From UBA10349 sp003485905 (GTDB lineage Bacteria; Pseudomonadota; Gammaproteobacteria; Arenicellales; Arenicellaceae), in assembly GCA_943787185.1 (NCBI GenBank), contig CALSLL010000005.1:1-64000 (forward strand): 64,000 bases of DNA, written 5' to 3'. Of the stretch, positions 16,311-25,439 are shown one piece after another. The notes under the pieces were generated by a model. That model searched no databases, was not told the DNA's origin, and saw nothing but the letters and a program-made list of their open reading frames with translations. Every line of letters begins with the position of its first letter. Within the stretch, counting starts at the first letter, position 1. Made by a program: the position numbers and the translations under genes.

Positions 16311-17302
16311 CCGCGCCGTTAACTCACAAAGATTTTACAACTTCGCAGGAAGTCCGTTGGTGTCCTGGTTGTGGGGACTACGCGATTTTGCGAGCGGTCA
16401 CCAAAACCCTGGCAGAGATAGGCGCTACTCGTGAGAATACTGCTTTTGTTTCTGGCATCGGTTGTTCATCGCGCTTTCCCTACTATGTAGAGAGTTTTGG
16501 TTTTCATACCATCCACGGTCGCGCACCTGCGGTGGCGACTGGCTTAAAACTAACCAATCCTGAGCTTGATGTATGGGTGGTCACTGGTGACGGCGATGGC
16601 TTGTCGATTGGCGGCAATCATTTGTTGCATGCGTTAAGACGCAATGTGGATTTGAATATACTGCTGTTCAATAACGAGATTTATGGTTTGACCAAAGGCC
16701 AATACTCACCTACTTCACGGGTTGGTACCCGATCGCCATCTAGTCCCGGCGGCTCGACAGATATGCCGTTGATTCCTGGTCAATTTGCGATTGGCGCGGG
16801 TTCAAAATTTTATGCGCGAGCAATTGATACCGACAAAGTTGGATTGGGCGAAGTGTTAACCGCTTCACATGCGCACAAAGGCGCATCGATGATCGAGATT
16901 TATCAAAACTGCATCGTATATAACGATAATGTTTTTGGTGGCTTTACCGATAAAGAAAATGTCAAAAATTCCCAGCTAAAACTGGTTAATGGTGAACCGA
17001 TGATATATGGGGCGGATCAAGATAAGGGTCTTGCTTTTGACATTAAAACGATGGCGCTTAAAGTGGTCGACCCGGCTAAACATGCTGATGAAATATTGGT
17101 GCATGATGAAACCAATAAAGTAATCGCGCAGCTATTGCTTGGTATGCCAAGACCGGAGTTTCCGGTGGTGCTGGGTGTTATTTTTCGTCAAGAGAGCGAT
17201 TCGTTCGATAAGTCCTATTACAAGAATCATGTGAGTGGCATGAAACGCACCGGGTCGATTAAAGACGTGTTGCGTAAAACGACTACCTGGAAAGTGGACT
17301 AG
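16307..17302 (+). CDS. korB: 2-oxoacid:ferredoxin oxidoreductase, beta subunit
   Basis: A 331-residue thiamine-diphosphate-binding subunit. WCPGCGDYAILRAV, GIGCSSRFPYY and YQNCIVYND supply cysteines expected to hold the 4Fe-4S cluster. GDGDGLSIGGNHLLHALRRN is the TPP/Mg binding motif. IYGLTKGQYSPTSR is the conserved family segment. With the alpha subunit it oxidises a 2-oxoacid to acyl-CoA and reduces ferredoxin. The gene is translationally coupled to korA. Confidence 0.92.
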   Translation: MTAPLTHKDFTTSQEVRWCPGCGDYAILRAVTKTLAEIGATRENTAFVSGIGCSSRFPYYVESFGFHTIHGRAPAVATGLKLTNPELDVWVVTGDGDGLSIGGNHLLHALRRNVDLNILLFNNEIYGLTKGQYSPTSRVGTRSPSSPGGSTDMPLIPGQFAIGAGSKFYARAIDTDKVGLGEVLTASHAHKGASMIEIYQNCIVYNDNVFGGFTDKENVKNSQLKLVNGEPMIYGADQDKGLAFDIKTMALKVVDPAKHADEILVHDETNKVIAQLLLGMPRPEFPVVLGVIFRQESDSFDKSYYKNHVSGMKRTGSIKDVLRKTTTWKVD

Positions 17303-17333
17303 TCGGGCCATTCTAGTAAATAGCTTACCTAGC

Positions 17334-17402
17334 TAAAAAAACGTCGCCAAGCTTCTAGTTATCCATAGGGTAAGTGGATACTAATACGAAGCCGTGGCGA
17401 CG
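17334..17402 (-). terminator. Rho-independent terminator
   Basis: CGTCGCCA (17342-17349) pairs with TGGCGACG (17395-17402), and inner segments GCTTC/GAAGC and TATCCA/TGGATA extend the stem. On the minus strand the hairpin is followed by TTTTTTT, so it should end transcription of the gene at 17421-17915. It also lies after korB and may act weakly in the other direction. Confidence 0.75.
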
Positions 17403-17420
17403 GTTTACAACTCTACGGCA

Positions 17421-17915
17421 TTAAATATTGCCGTAACTGGTTACCGCGTTAAGCGTTAGCGCTTGAGGCTGTACTGCTGTGCTAGCCGGTTTTGACTGGG
17501 TTGCTTTGATTTGTGCCCTAACCGCTTTTTTATCTGCACGGCCATTCAGCTTGTAGATTTTCGCGATGGTTACCGGAATCGATAAGTTGTAGCGTTGTAT
17601 TGGTCTAACAGAATCGAATCGAGCCAGAATCCGTGAGCCAGTCGACGAAAACGCAACATGCTGGGTGAATCTAAAATCGCGTTCTTCGCGGTTAAGTATC
17701 AACAAATAAGACCGCCCCGGTGCAATGTCTACGATTATTGAGCGTGGGTCTACATAAGACCAACCGTCAATACCGTAGCGAAAGATGCCATCAACAGTTT
17801 CTAGATTGGGGAAGTGATATTTTTCTAGCCCAGTGGTGGAATTGGGCGCTGCAGTCGCTATGCTTGCTCCACAAAGTGATACGATGAAACTAAATGCGAT
17901 TAGTATGTATCTCAT
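17421..17915 (-). CDS. Exported protein, DUF6491-like
   Basis: A 164-residue protein with a signal peptide (MRYILIAFSFIVSLCGASIATA). The mature part has IDGWSYVDPRSIIVDIAPGRSYLLILN, then SRILARFDSV and IAKIYKLNG, a pattern resembling DUF6491 proteins. The C-terminal tail is Lys- and Ala-rich and low in complexity. It is monocistronic, with a strong terminator directly behind it. Function unknown. Confidence 0.65.
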   Translation of the reverse strand: MRYILIAFSFIVSLCGASIATAAPNSTTGLEKYHFPNLETVDGIFRYGIDGWSYVDPRSIIVDIAPGRSYLLILNREERDFRFTQHVAFSSTGSRILARFDSVRPIQRYNLSIPVTIAKIYKLNGRADKKAVRAQIKATQSKPASTAVQPQALTLNAVTSYGNI

Positions 17916-18040
17916 GGTGTTAATACCTCCTTATTGATCACTAACCATCACACGTTCATCCTAGGCTGTAGCGCTGAACTTGAACTGAATACTTGTTACA
18001 GTTTGTTTATCGTTGGTTAACAGTTGAGTTGGTTGCCACA

Positions 18041-18490
18041 ATGCCGTTGTATAAAAAGTTTGGAAAGTACGGATTAGTGTGCCTCGCGCTGTTGTTTCTT
18101 GGTACCGGCGCACAGGCCGATGAGCCAGCTCTGTTTACTAGCGATGGCTGCTCGTTGTTTCCAGATGCCTCTTTTATTGGCGATAGCGACTGGTGCTCGT
18201 GTTGTTACATACACGATATTTCGTATTGGATGGGTGGAACGGCTGAGCAGCGCTTGGCCGAAGATGCTGCGTTAAAAGCGTGTGTTATTGAAAAAACAGC
18301 AAGTAAAACGTTAGCGTTTTTAATGTATCAAGGGGTTCGTGTAGGAGGCACGCCTTACCTAAATACGTCATTTCGATGGGGATATGGGTGGGAATACGCG
18401 CGTAAGTATCAGCCGCTCACCGCACTGGAGCAGTCGCAAGTCGACGCGCTAATAGCAGAAGACCCGCCTTCGGTAGCAATATGTAATTAG
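18041..18490 (+). CDS. Small secreted protein with phospholipase A2-like CC-x2-HD motif
   Basis: From the ATG at 18041 this encodes 149 residues with a signal peptide ending TGAQA. The mature protein has SDGCSLFPDASF and then WCSCCYIHDISYWMGG, a C-C-x2-H-D arrangement like the calcium-dependent catalytic helix of secreted phospholipase A2. The disulfide-rich N-terminal region and small size fit. A TTG 48 bp upstream is an alternative start but would spoil the signal peptide. Activity is inferred from one motif. Confidence 0.65.
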   Translation: MPLYKKFGKYGLVCLALLFLGTGAQADEPALFTSDGCSLFPDASFIGDSDWCSCCYIHDISYWMGGTAEQRLAEDAALKACVIEKTASKTLAFLMYQGVRVGGTPYLNTSFRWGYGWEYARKYQPLTALEQSQVDALIAEDPPSVAICN

Positions 18491-18705
18491 CATTGGGTCG
18501 TTGTGATGCCGGACCAGTGGTGCGGCGATGAATTGTTCTGCACACGATATATTCACGAAAATGCCTTGCAGGGAGCTTAATCGAACGCGTCAGTCTGATA
18601 TTCTTGCGTTCTGGATCGCACTTTCAATAGCGCTCTCAAAAGTACTCTCAATAGTGCTTAGAGCAACCGCCTAAGTGCTACGGACTTTTTATAAAAATAA
18701 GACAC

Positions 18706-19548
18706 ATGACGACACTTGCAAAACGAATAATACCGCGGGCACTTTTTTTCAAATTGGTTTGTTGGCGCGACAAGCTAAAGGCTTACGTGATGGGGCGGCC
18801 GTATAGAAAAGGTTCTAAATTTGCAGCTGAATGGCAGCCAAGCGAATTATTGTCTGACGGGCAGTTTTCGGAGCGGTCTACCTCCAACGCTAGTAATCCG
18901 CTCTGGGATTACTTTGAGGCTAATACAGAAGGTCCTGGGATATGGAAGTGGAAACATTATTTCGAGATTTATCATCGACACTTAGGCCGCTTTATTGGCA
19001 AAAAAGTGGATATGTTAGAGATTGGAATCTTTAGCGGTGGCAGTTTAGGTATGTGGAAGTCTTATTTTGGTTCCGGCTGTCATATTTATGGTGTAGATAT
19101 TGAGGAAGCTTGCAAAGCTTATGAATCCGACAGTGTGTCGGTGTATATCGGTGATCAGGAAGATTCGGTATTTTGGGATAAGTTCATATCCGAGGTGCCG
19201 CACATAGACGTGTTGATCGATGATGGCGGGCACACGCCAGAACAGCAAATGGTCACACTGGAAAAAATGTTACCGCGGATTCGGCCGGGTGGCGTATACA
19301 TTTGCGAAGATGTACATGCGATTAATCATCGTTTTGCAGCCTACGCGGCTGGATTGGTTAGCGAGCTAAATGCAATGGATTACTCGCGCCCTGGAATTGA
19401 AGACAATGTGAAAACTTCTACCTTTCAGTCTGAGTGTCATTCGATACATTTCTATCCGTTTTCTGTGGTCATAGAAAAACACGCAGAAGCTCAGCACGAA
19501 TTGCCAAATTTGCGACGCGGCACGCAGTGGCAGCCATTTTACGAGTAA
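18706..19548 (+). CDS. Class I SAM-dependent methyltransferase, CmcI-like
   Basis: A 280-residue protein. The methyltransferase core runs from about residue 95: VDMLEIGIFSGGSLGMWKSYFG (SAM-binding loop), CHIYGVDIEE, the acidic VLIDDGGHTPEQQ and RIRPGGVYICEDVH. This pattern is shared with CmcI and rhamnosyl O-methyltransferase-like proteins acting on sugars or secondary metabolites. It lies 20 bp before modA but has no obvious link to molybdate. Substrate unknown. Confidence 0.8.
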   Translation: MTTLAKRIIPRALFFKLVCWRDKLKAYVMGRPYRKGSKFAAEWQPSELLSDGQFSERSTSNASNPLWDYFEANTEGPGIWKWKHYFEIYHRHLGRFIGKKVDMLEIGIFSGGSLGMWKSYFGSGCHIYGVDIEEACKAYESDSVSVYIGDQEDSVFWDKFISEVPHIDVLIDDGGHTPEQQMVTLEKMLPRIRPGGVYICEDVHAINHRFAAYAAGLVSELNAMDYSRPGIEDNVKTSTFQSECHSIHFYPFSVVIEKHAEAQHELPNLRRGTQWQPFYE

Positions 19549-19567
19549 CGGGTTAGACATCAGGCTC

Positions 19568-20311
19568 ATGAGGTATCGATCTTTAGCGCAAGCATTGTTG
19601 ATACTGTCCATGGTCAGTGGCACAGCTATGGCAGAGACTGTGAATATTGCGGTCGCCAGCAATTTTGCCTCCGCTGCCAGGGCCATTATAAAGGCATACC
19701 CCAATAGCACCGAAGACCAGCTAAATGTGATTCCTGGGTCTACTGGCAAGCTGTATGCGCAAATCAAGAATGGAGCGCCGTTCGATCTTTTCTTTGCTGC
19801 AGATAGCAAACGGCCCGAGCTTTTGCATTCTGAAGGTTTTGTTATCGGTGGCGAGCCACACACTTATGCTCTAGGTAAGTTAGTGCTTTGGAGTCCGGCC
19901 CATCGAGGGCTTATTTCTGTTACTGCGTTATTAGACGGAGACTTTCGATATATCGCCATCGCTAACCCGCGACTTGCCCCGTATGGAGATGCTGCCCGTC
20001 AGGCGCTTAGCGCACTTGGCTATTGGGATAGTCTACAAGGTCGATTGGTGATTGGCGAAAGTATTGGCCAAGCGTTTCAATATGTAGATAGCGGCAATGC
20101 GGAGTTAGGCTTGCTGGCTTTATCGCAGTTCTCTGGTAGCCATCGGGAATATTCAGGTGCTATCGGGCGAGTGCCGGACGATATTTATACTCCGATACAG
20201 CAGCAGGTTGTGATGCTTAGCGATAAGTCAGGTGCACGTGCATTTCTAGAGTTTGTGTCTTCGGGTATCGCCACAGATATCCTGCGGACCTATGGATACG
20301 GGGTGCCTTAA
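19568..20311 (+). CDS. modA: Molybdate ABC transporter, substrate-binding protein
   Basis: A 247-residue periplasmic binding protein. A signal peptide ends GTAMA and the mature start ETVNIAVASNFASAARAI is typical of ModA. GSTGKLYAQIKNGAPFDLFFAADSKRPELL and IANPRLAPYGDAARQAL carry the oxyanion-binding serines and loop. It binds molybdate (and tungstate) and delivers it to ModBC. The stop overlaps the modB start by one base (TAATG). Confidence 0.95.
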   Translation: MRYRSLAQALLILSMVSGTAMAETVNIAVASNFASAARAIIKAYPNSTEDQLNVIPGSTGKLYAQIKNGAPFDLFFAADSKRPELLHSEGFVIGGEPHTYALGKLVLWSPAHRGLISVTALLDGDFRYIAIANPRLAPYGDAARQALSALGYWDSLQGRLVIGESIGQAFQYVDSGNAELGLLALSQFSGSHREYSGAIGRVPDDIYTPIQQQVVMLSDKSGARAFLEFVSSGIATDILRTYGYGVP

Positions 20312-20970
20312 TGCTGACGCCTGACGACATACAAGCGCTACTACTCACGCTTAAATTGGCAGCTGTTTCTACCGTGATATTGCTGCTTCTGGGCACGCCG
20401 TTGGCCTGGTGGTTGGCACATACACGCTGGCGTGCAAAATTCTTGATCGAATCAGTCATCGCATTGCCGTTGGTGTTGCCACCAACGGTGTTGGGGTTTT
20501 ATTTGTTGTTAGCGCTCGGTCCGAACGGAATTGCCGGTGGTAGCACGCTGGCGTTCACTTTTTATGGTTTGGTCATAGGTTCGGTGATTTATTCACTGCC
20601 GTTTGTGGTTCAGCCGCTGCAAGATGCATTTATAAGTGTCGGCCGTCGTCCCCTTGAAGTTGCCGCAACGTTGCGTACTTCGCCACTCATGGCATTTTTT
20701 AAAGTTGCGATGCCACTGGCTCGTCCAGGCTTTATAACCGCGGCTATCTTAGGGTTTGCACATACCTTGGGTGAATTCGGTGTTGTATTAATGATCGGCG
20801 GCAACATACCGGGTGAAACGCGTGTTGCGTCGATCGCGATTTACGATCATGTCGAGTCGTTGGAGTATGCACAGGCACACATACTGGCCGCAGTGCTTTT
20901 GATCGTTTCGTTTGTCATGTTGGTTGCAGTATTTATTCTTAATCGTCGGTTCCGGACGGTGCGGCTGTGA
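20311..20970 (+). CDS. modB: Molybdate ABC transporter, permease
   Basis: A 219-residue inner-membrane permease with about five helices. LVLPPTVLGFYLLLALGP and the EAA-type loop PLEVAATLRTSPLMAFFKVAMPLARPGF, which docks on the ATPase, are characteristic. It sits between modA (1-bp overlap) and modC (4-bp GTGA overlap), so the operon is tightly coupled. Confidence 0.95.
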   Translation: MLTPDDIQALLLTLKLAAVSTVILLLLGTPLAWWLAHTRWRAKFLIESVIALPLVLPPTVLGFYLLLALGPNGIAGGSTLAFTFYGLVIGSVIYSLPFVVQPLQDAFISVGRRPLEVAATLRTSPLMAFFKVAMPLARPGFITAAILGFAHTLGEFGVVLMIGGNIPGETRVASIAIYDHVESLEYAQAHILAAVLLIVSFVMLVAVFILNRRFRTVRL

Positions 20971-22034
20971 GTATTGATCTACGATTTGATTTTCAGCAAG
21001 GGGGCTTTACTACCAAGCTGGCCCTTGAATTATCCAGTACCGGTATTACCGCTATCTTTGGTCCTTCCGGCAGCGGTAAAACCTCACTGTTGCGAGCAAT
21101 TGCTGGTTTGGACCGGCACTCCGGATCTTTTGTTTCCGTGTCTGGGGCCGTTTGGCAAGACGGTAAATTCTTTGTTCCGGTGCACCAACGGCCCTTAGGT
21201 GTCGTGTTTCAGGAAGCGAGTTTGTTTAACCATCTGGATGTTCAAGGGAACATAGAATTCGGACGCAAACGCGCCGGGTTGGAATTGGGCAAAAATCAAA
21301 TTAGTTCGATTATTGAAATGCTGGATTTGGAAAACTTGCTGCAACGACGGCCAAATAATTTGTCTGGTGGCGAGCTGCAGAGGGTGGCTCTGGCGCGCGC
21401 ACTGGCAGTTGAACCAAAGCTTTTGTTGCTCGACGAGCCGCTCGCTTCGTTGGATGAAAAGCGAAAAAATGAAATTCTGCCGTATTTGGAAATGCTGCAT
21501 CGGGAATCAAACATACCAATGCTGTATGTGACCCATTCCTTGAATGAAGTATCTCGTCTGGCGGATCAGATGGCGGTGCTGGAAGATGGAGAAGTTGTTG
21601 CCAGCGGGACGGTCGCAGAGTTGTTTACGCGTATGGATTTGGTCATGGGGCAAGATGATCAGGCATCAACACTAATTGATACCGAAGTAGGGCAGCACGA
21701 TGATCAATTTGGCTTGTCGACTCTGGTTTGCGCTGGCGGAGAGTTTACTGTTGCGAAACTAGATGCGGCAATTGGAACAGCAGCCAGACTAAGAGTATTT
21801 GCGCGTGACGTCAGTGTTACGTTAAGCAAACAAGTGGATACCAGTATTCAAAACATTTTTGCAGCTGAAATGGTTGATTCCAAGTCGTTAGGTGAGGCCT
21901 ACGTATTGGTAAGCCTGAACTTTGCCGGACAAATATTGATTGCTCGGCTCACCCAGAAGTCATTTAGTGAGTTGGATTTGAAAACCGGTAAAAAGGTTTT
22001 TGCACAGGTTAAGAGTGTGGCGCTGGTTGCTTAG
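20967..22034 (+). CDS. modC: Molybdate ABC transporter, ATP-binding protein
   Basis: A 355-residue ATPase of normal ModC length. Walker A is GPSGSGKTS, the signature is NLSGGELQRVALARAL, Walker B is LLLLDEPLASLD and the switch histidine is in YVTHSLNEV. The C-terminal third (about 290-355) is a molybdate-binding TOBE domain. A GTG start overlaps modB. The gene ends in TAG; the same frame continues open for 26 codons through an 18-bp repeat. Confidence 0.95.
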   Translation: MSIDLRFDFQQGGFTTKLALELSSTGITAIFGPSGSGKTSLLRAIAGLDRHSGSFVSVSGAVWQDGKFFVPVHQRPLGVVFQEASLFNHLDVQGNIEFGRKRAGLELGKNQISSIIEMLDLENLLQRRPNNLSGGELQRVALARALAVEPKLLLLDEPLASLDEKRKNEILPYLEMLHRESNIPMLYVTHSLNEVSRLADQMAVLEDGEVVASGTVAELFTRMDLVMGQDDQASTLIDTEVGQHDDQFGLSTLVCAGGEFTVAKLDAAIGTAARLRVFARDVSVTLSKQVDTSIQNIFAAEMVDSKSLGEAYVLVSLNFAGQILIARLTQKSFSELDLKTGKKVFAQVKSVALVA

Positions 22035-22043
22035 ACTTTTAAA

Positions 22044-22115
22044 TTGGCTCAGGCTGATAATTTGGCTCAGGCTGGGAACTTAGCTCAGACTGGGAACGTG
22101 GTTCAGGCTGCGTAG
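22044..22115. repeat. Four 18-bp tandem repeats behind modC
   Basis: Units starting TTGGCTCAGGCTGATAAT at 22044, then at 22062, 22080 and 22098 with a few substitutions. In the modC frame they would read LAQADN, LAQAGN, LAQTGN and VVQAA-stop, directly after the modC TAG. Confidence 0.85.
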
Positions 22116-22122
22116 TTCTCCC

Positions 22123-22638
22123 TTAGCCCAGCTCGGCAGCTTCTTTATCTGCCTTTTTGTCTGTTCCGTTTTTTGTTTCTGCTTCCGTTTCTAGTTCTGA
22201 TGATTCAGTGCTGGATTCGTGCTCATCTGTAGCAAACGGATCGTAGCTACCAAAATTCCATAAATGGCCTTCCAAATCCCGGCAGCTATAGCCGGCTCCC
22301 GGAGAATCTTCGGCGGTGAGCTCTATAACAATTTCGGCCCCCGCATCGCAGGCGACTTGATAATGATCTTCTATGTTTTCGATCACTACATAGCAGCTCT
22401 GTGTACAGATGTTGTCAGTATCTTTCGGGGTCTTTTGCAGGGCATCGAATTCGTTGTCTCGCTGATCGCTAAGCATAATCATTGCTTCGCCAAACAGCAG
22501 CTGGGCATGCAAAATTAATCCTTCGTCTGACTCATATACCGCGTGTTGCTCAAAACCGAATGCATCGCAAAGCCAGGCAATAGCTACCTTCGCATCTGTA
22601 TAACGCAGCGTGGGGATAATCGGGGATGCCATGAACAA
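22123..22638 (-). CDS. VOC family (glyoxalase/bleomycin-resistance-like) protein
   Basis: A 171-residue protein. Residues about 5-130 form a VOC fold: IIPTLRYTDAKVAIAWLCDAFGFEQ, LLFGEAMIMLSDQ, YVVIENIEDHYQVACDAGAEIV and YSCRDLEGHLWNFGSYDPF. This subgroup resembles PhnB/bleomycin-resistance-like proteins rather than glyoxalase I. The acidic, Ser-Glu-rich tail (about 133-171) is low in complexity. Start may be the second Met (22632). Ligand unknown. Confidence 0.85.
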   Translation of the reverse strand: MFMASPIIPTLRYTDAKVAIAWLCDAFGFEQHAVYESDEGLILHAQLLFGEAMIMLSDQRDNEFDALQKTPKDTDNICTQSCYVVIENIEDHYQVACDAGAEIVIELTAEDSPGAGYSCRDLEGHLWNFGSYDPFATDEHESSTESSELETEAETKNGTDKKADKEAAELG

Positions 22639-22768
22639 TATTCTGGCACGTTTTTAGGAAGAATTGTGGTCTAAACCCGGAATCTTGCACTAATGGATTA
22701 GCGTCTTGTAGGACTCTTGGTCATAAACTAGTATGTCTAATCCGAATTGAAGAAATATAGAAATTCAG

Positions 22769-23962
22769 ATGGCATCTACAAAATACCAAACCGGTCGTCA
22801 CTTTTTGCAAATTCCTGGCCCGAGTAATGTGCCAGATAGAGTATTACGGGCAATAGACCATCCGACTATTGACCATCGCGGTCCAGTCTTTGTTGAGATG
22901 GCTGAGCGCATATTTGGCGGTTTAGCAAAGGTTTTTAATTGTTCAGGCCCTGTTCTTATTTACCCTGGATCTGGATCGGGCGGCTGGGAAGCTTCGCTGG
23001 TTAATATTTTGTCCCCAGGTGATCGTGTGCTGATGGTCGAGACCGGGCACTTTGCAACTGTTTGGAAAAATATTGCGGTAAAACTTGGTTTAGATGTTGA
23101 CTATATCGCCGGTGATTGGCGGCATGGCGTCGATGCAGCCGTGATCGAAGAGAAATTAAAGCAGGACACTGAAAACAAAATTAAGGCCGTTGCCATTGTT
23201 CACAATGAAACATCCACCGGCTGCACAAGCGATATCGGTTTGATCAGAGAGGCTTTGAACAATGCCAACCACCCAGCTTTGCTATTGGTTGACGCAATTT
23301 CGTCAATTGGTGCTACCGACTACCAACACGATGAGTGGCGCGTAGACGTTACTATTGGTGGATCACAAAAAGGGCTTATGCTGCCGCCAGGGCTGGCGTT
23401 TAACGCCGTGAGCGATAAGGCACGTGCGGCAAGTAAATCGGCCACACTGGCAAGATCTTACTGGGACTGGGAGCATGTTATTGAGGCGAACAAGTTGGGT
23501 TCTTATCCGTATACGCCTGCAACTAATTTGTTATATGGCTTGGATGTCGCATTGGATATGTTGTTCGAAGAAGGGCTAGACAATGTTTATGCGCGGCACG
23601 CTCGACTTGCCAGGGCAACGCGTTGCGCAGTGGATGCCTGGGGACTTGAAAACTTGTGCATCGACCCCGCTGAATACTCCGATTCCCTTACCACGGTGTT
23701 AATGCCTAAGGATTTTAATGCGGATGATTTTCGCAATGAAGTACTTGAGCGATTTGATATGTCACTCGGTATGGGGCTTGGAAAAATACGCGGCAAGGTA
23801 TTTCGTATTGGTCATTTGGGTTGGTTCAACGAGCTGATGTTGGCAGGTACATTGTGCGGCGTTGAAATGGGTTTGGATGTCGCGGGCGTGCCTTTCAATA
23901 AAGGCGGCGTCGCCGCTGCGATGGATTTTATTTCTGCTACCAGTAAGGATGCTTCCGAGTGA
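22769..23962 (+). CDS. Serine--glyoxylate/alanine--glyoxylate aminotransferase
   Basis: A 397-residue PLP-dependent class V aminotransferase. HFLQIPGPSNVPDRVLRAID at the N terminus, IDHRGPVFVEM, YPGSGSGGWEASLVN and IGGSQKGLMLPPGLAF with the Schiff-base lysine are SgaA/AGXT landmarks. It converts glyoxylate plus an amino donor to glycine. The stop overlaps the GntP permease start by 4 bp, and a large hydroxyacid oxidoreductase follows, pointing to a glyoxylate/hydroxyacid pathway. Confidence 0.9.
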   Translation: MASTKYQTGRHFLQIPGPSNVPDRVLRAIDHPTIDHRGPVFVEMAERIFGGLAKVFNCSGPVLIYPGSGSGGWEASLVNILSPGDRVLMVETGHFATVWKNIAVKLGLDVDYIAGDWRHGVDAAVIEEKLKQDTENKIKAVAIVHNETSTGCTSDIGLIREALNNANHPALLLVDAISSIGATDYQHDEWRVDVTIGGSQKGLMLPPGLAFNAVSDKARAASKSATLARSYWDWEHVIEANKLGSYPYTPATNLLYGLDVALDMLFEEGLDNVYARHARLARATRCAVDAWGLENLCIDPAEYSDSLTTVLMPKDFNADDFRNEVLERFDMSLGMGLGKIRGKVFRIGHLGWFNELMLAGTLCGVEMGLDVAGVPFNKGGVAAAMDFISATSKDASE

Positions 23963-25323
23963 ATGCTGAAACGGCGGTAACTACTAGTCCGATATTGGCT
24001 TTGCTGGCCTTCGTGGCCGTTATTTTGCTCTTGCTGTTCTTGATTGCAAAGTGGCGATGGCATGTGTTCCTGGCCTTGCTGGTACCCTTGATGCTGTTTG
24101 GCATCATTCCTGGGATAGAGCAAAATAATTTTATAGAGGCTTTCGAAACAGGGTTCGGTTCCACGCTCGGTTCGATCGGCGTTGTAATCGTACTTGGCTC
24201 GATCATAGCCGAGGCGTTGCGACACACGGGAGCGATACAAACGATTACTGGCACTATGGTGAACACGTTTGGGCGAAACCGGATACCACTAGCGCTCACG
24301 TTAACGGGCTTTATTCTTGGCATCGCTATTTTTTCAGATGTGGCTTTTGTGATTTTGAATCCACTGGTGCATTCAGCTGCTAAGGCTATGGGAGTTTCGA
24401 TCAGCGTGGTATCTATTGGTTTGGTTGGTTCTTTGCAGCTAACTCATGCGATTGTACCGCCGACGCCAGGTCCGTTGGCAGCCGCAGCTTTAGTGGGCGC
24501 AGACGTTGGCAAGACCATTATTTTTGGCGGTATCGCTTGCTTGGTTGGGTCTTTGGCTGGTTGGGTATGGGGGCAGTATATTGCCGGCCCTCGAATTAAG
24601 ACACTACCCGATGATGAGTTTGCCGGTGAAACGTTTCTTGATGACGAGCCCAAGGGGTTGCCCGGCGCGTTCGCGTCTTATGCACCAATCGTAATACCAA
24701 TTTTGCTGATATCCGGGCAGAGTATTTCGCGGCTTTTTCTGGCCGAGGATCATATTATTCGAACCGGGCTGGTCTATATTGGTTGGCCAGTGGCGGCGCT
24801 CAGTATTGGCGTTTGGCTGGCGTATAGGAATATTCGGACCGAAGAACATAAAAAGGCCTCAAAAAATGCCTGGATCGAAGAAGCCTTAAAAGTATCCGCG
24901 ATGATTCTTGTGGTCACGGGACTAGGCGGTTCCTTGAGTGCCATATTAAAGGCAACACCTGCAGTTGATGTTATCAGCGGGTTTTTCTCAACCTACGGTT
25001 TACCAGCAATACTGCTGCCATTCGTGATCGGAATCATGGGGAATATGATTACCGGTTCAACAACGGTTGGAGTAATTACCGCGGCTTCATTGGTAGCTCC
25101 GATGTTGGGCAATCTTGGGCTTTCTCCGGAGGCGGCCATGCTGTCCGGTGCGTGCGGATCAGTGATTATAAAATACGTAAATTCAAGTTACTTCTGGGTC
25201 TGCACTTCACTAACGAGATTACCGGTGAAAGACGCAATTTTTGGTTATGGTGGAGCTACGCTTGTCGGAGGATTAGCTTCATTTAGCGCTGTATGCGTTA
25301 TGTGGTCGTTTGGTTTTATTTAA
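23959..25323 (+). CDS. GntP family permease
   Basis: A 454-residue transporter with about 12 helices. GFGSTLGSIGVVIVLGSIIAEAL, FSDVAFVILNPLVHSAAKAMG, LTHAIVPPTPGPLAAAALVGADVG and MITGSTTVGVITAASLVAP are classical GntP motifs. The family imports gluconate and related hydroxyacids. Coupling with a glyoxylate aminotransferase suggests glycerate or a related acid, which is inference. GTG start at 23959. Confidence 0.92.
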   Translation: MNAETAVTTSPILALLAFVAVILLLLFLIAKWRWHVFLALLVPLMLFGIIPGIEQNNFIEAFETGFGSTLGSIGVVIVLGSIIAEALRHTGAIQTITGTMVNTFGRNRIPLALTLTGFILGIAIFSDVAFVILNPLVHSAAKAMGVSISVVSIGLVGSLQLTHAIVPPTPGPLAAAALVGADVGKTIIFGGIACLVGSLAGWVWGQYIAGPRIKTLPDDEFAGETFLDDEPKGLPGAFASYAPIVIPILLISGQSISRLFLAEDHIIRTGLVYIGWPVAALSIGVWLAYRNIRTEEHKKASKNAWIEEALKVSAMILVVTGLGGSLSAILKATPAVDVISGFFSTYGLPAILLPFVIGIMGNMITGSTTVGVITAASLVAPMLGNLGLSPEAAMLSGACGSVIIKYVNSSYFWVCTSLTRLPVKDAIFGYGGATLVGGLASFSAVCVMWSFGFI

Positions 25324-25439
25324 ACTATTAATCGATCACGGTTTACCAATTAGTTAGTTTTTCGCTGGTTTTATTGCTCGCTTTATCTCGAGCAAATACC
25401 ACAAACCTGTCTTTAGAACGTTCTGTCAGATTGTAATGT

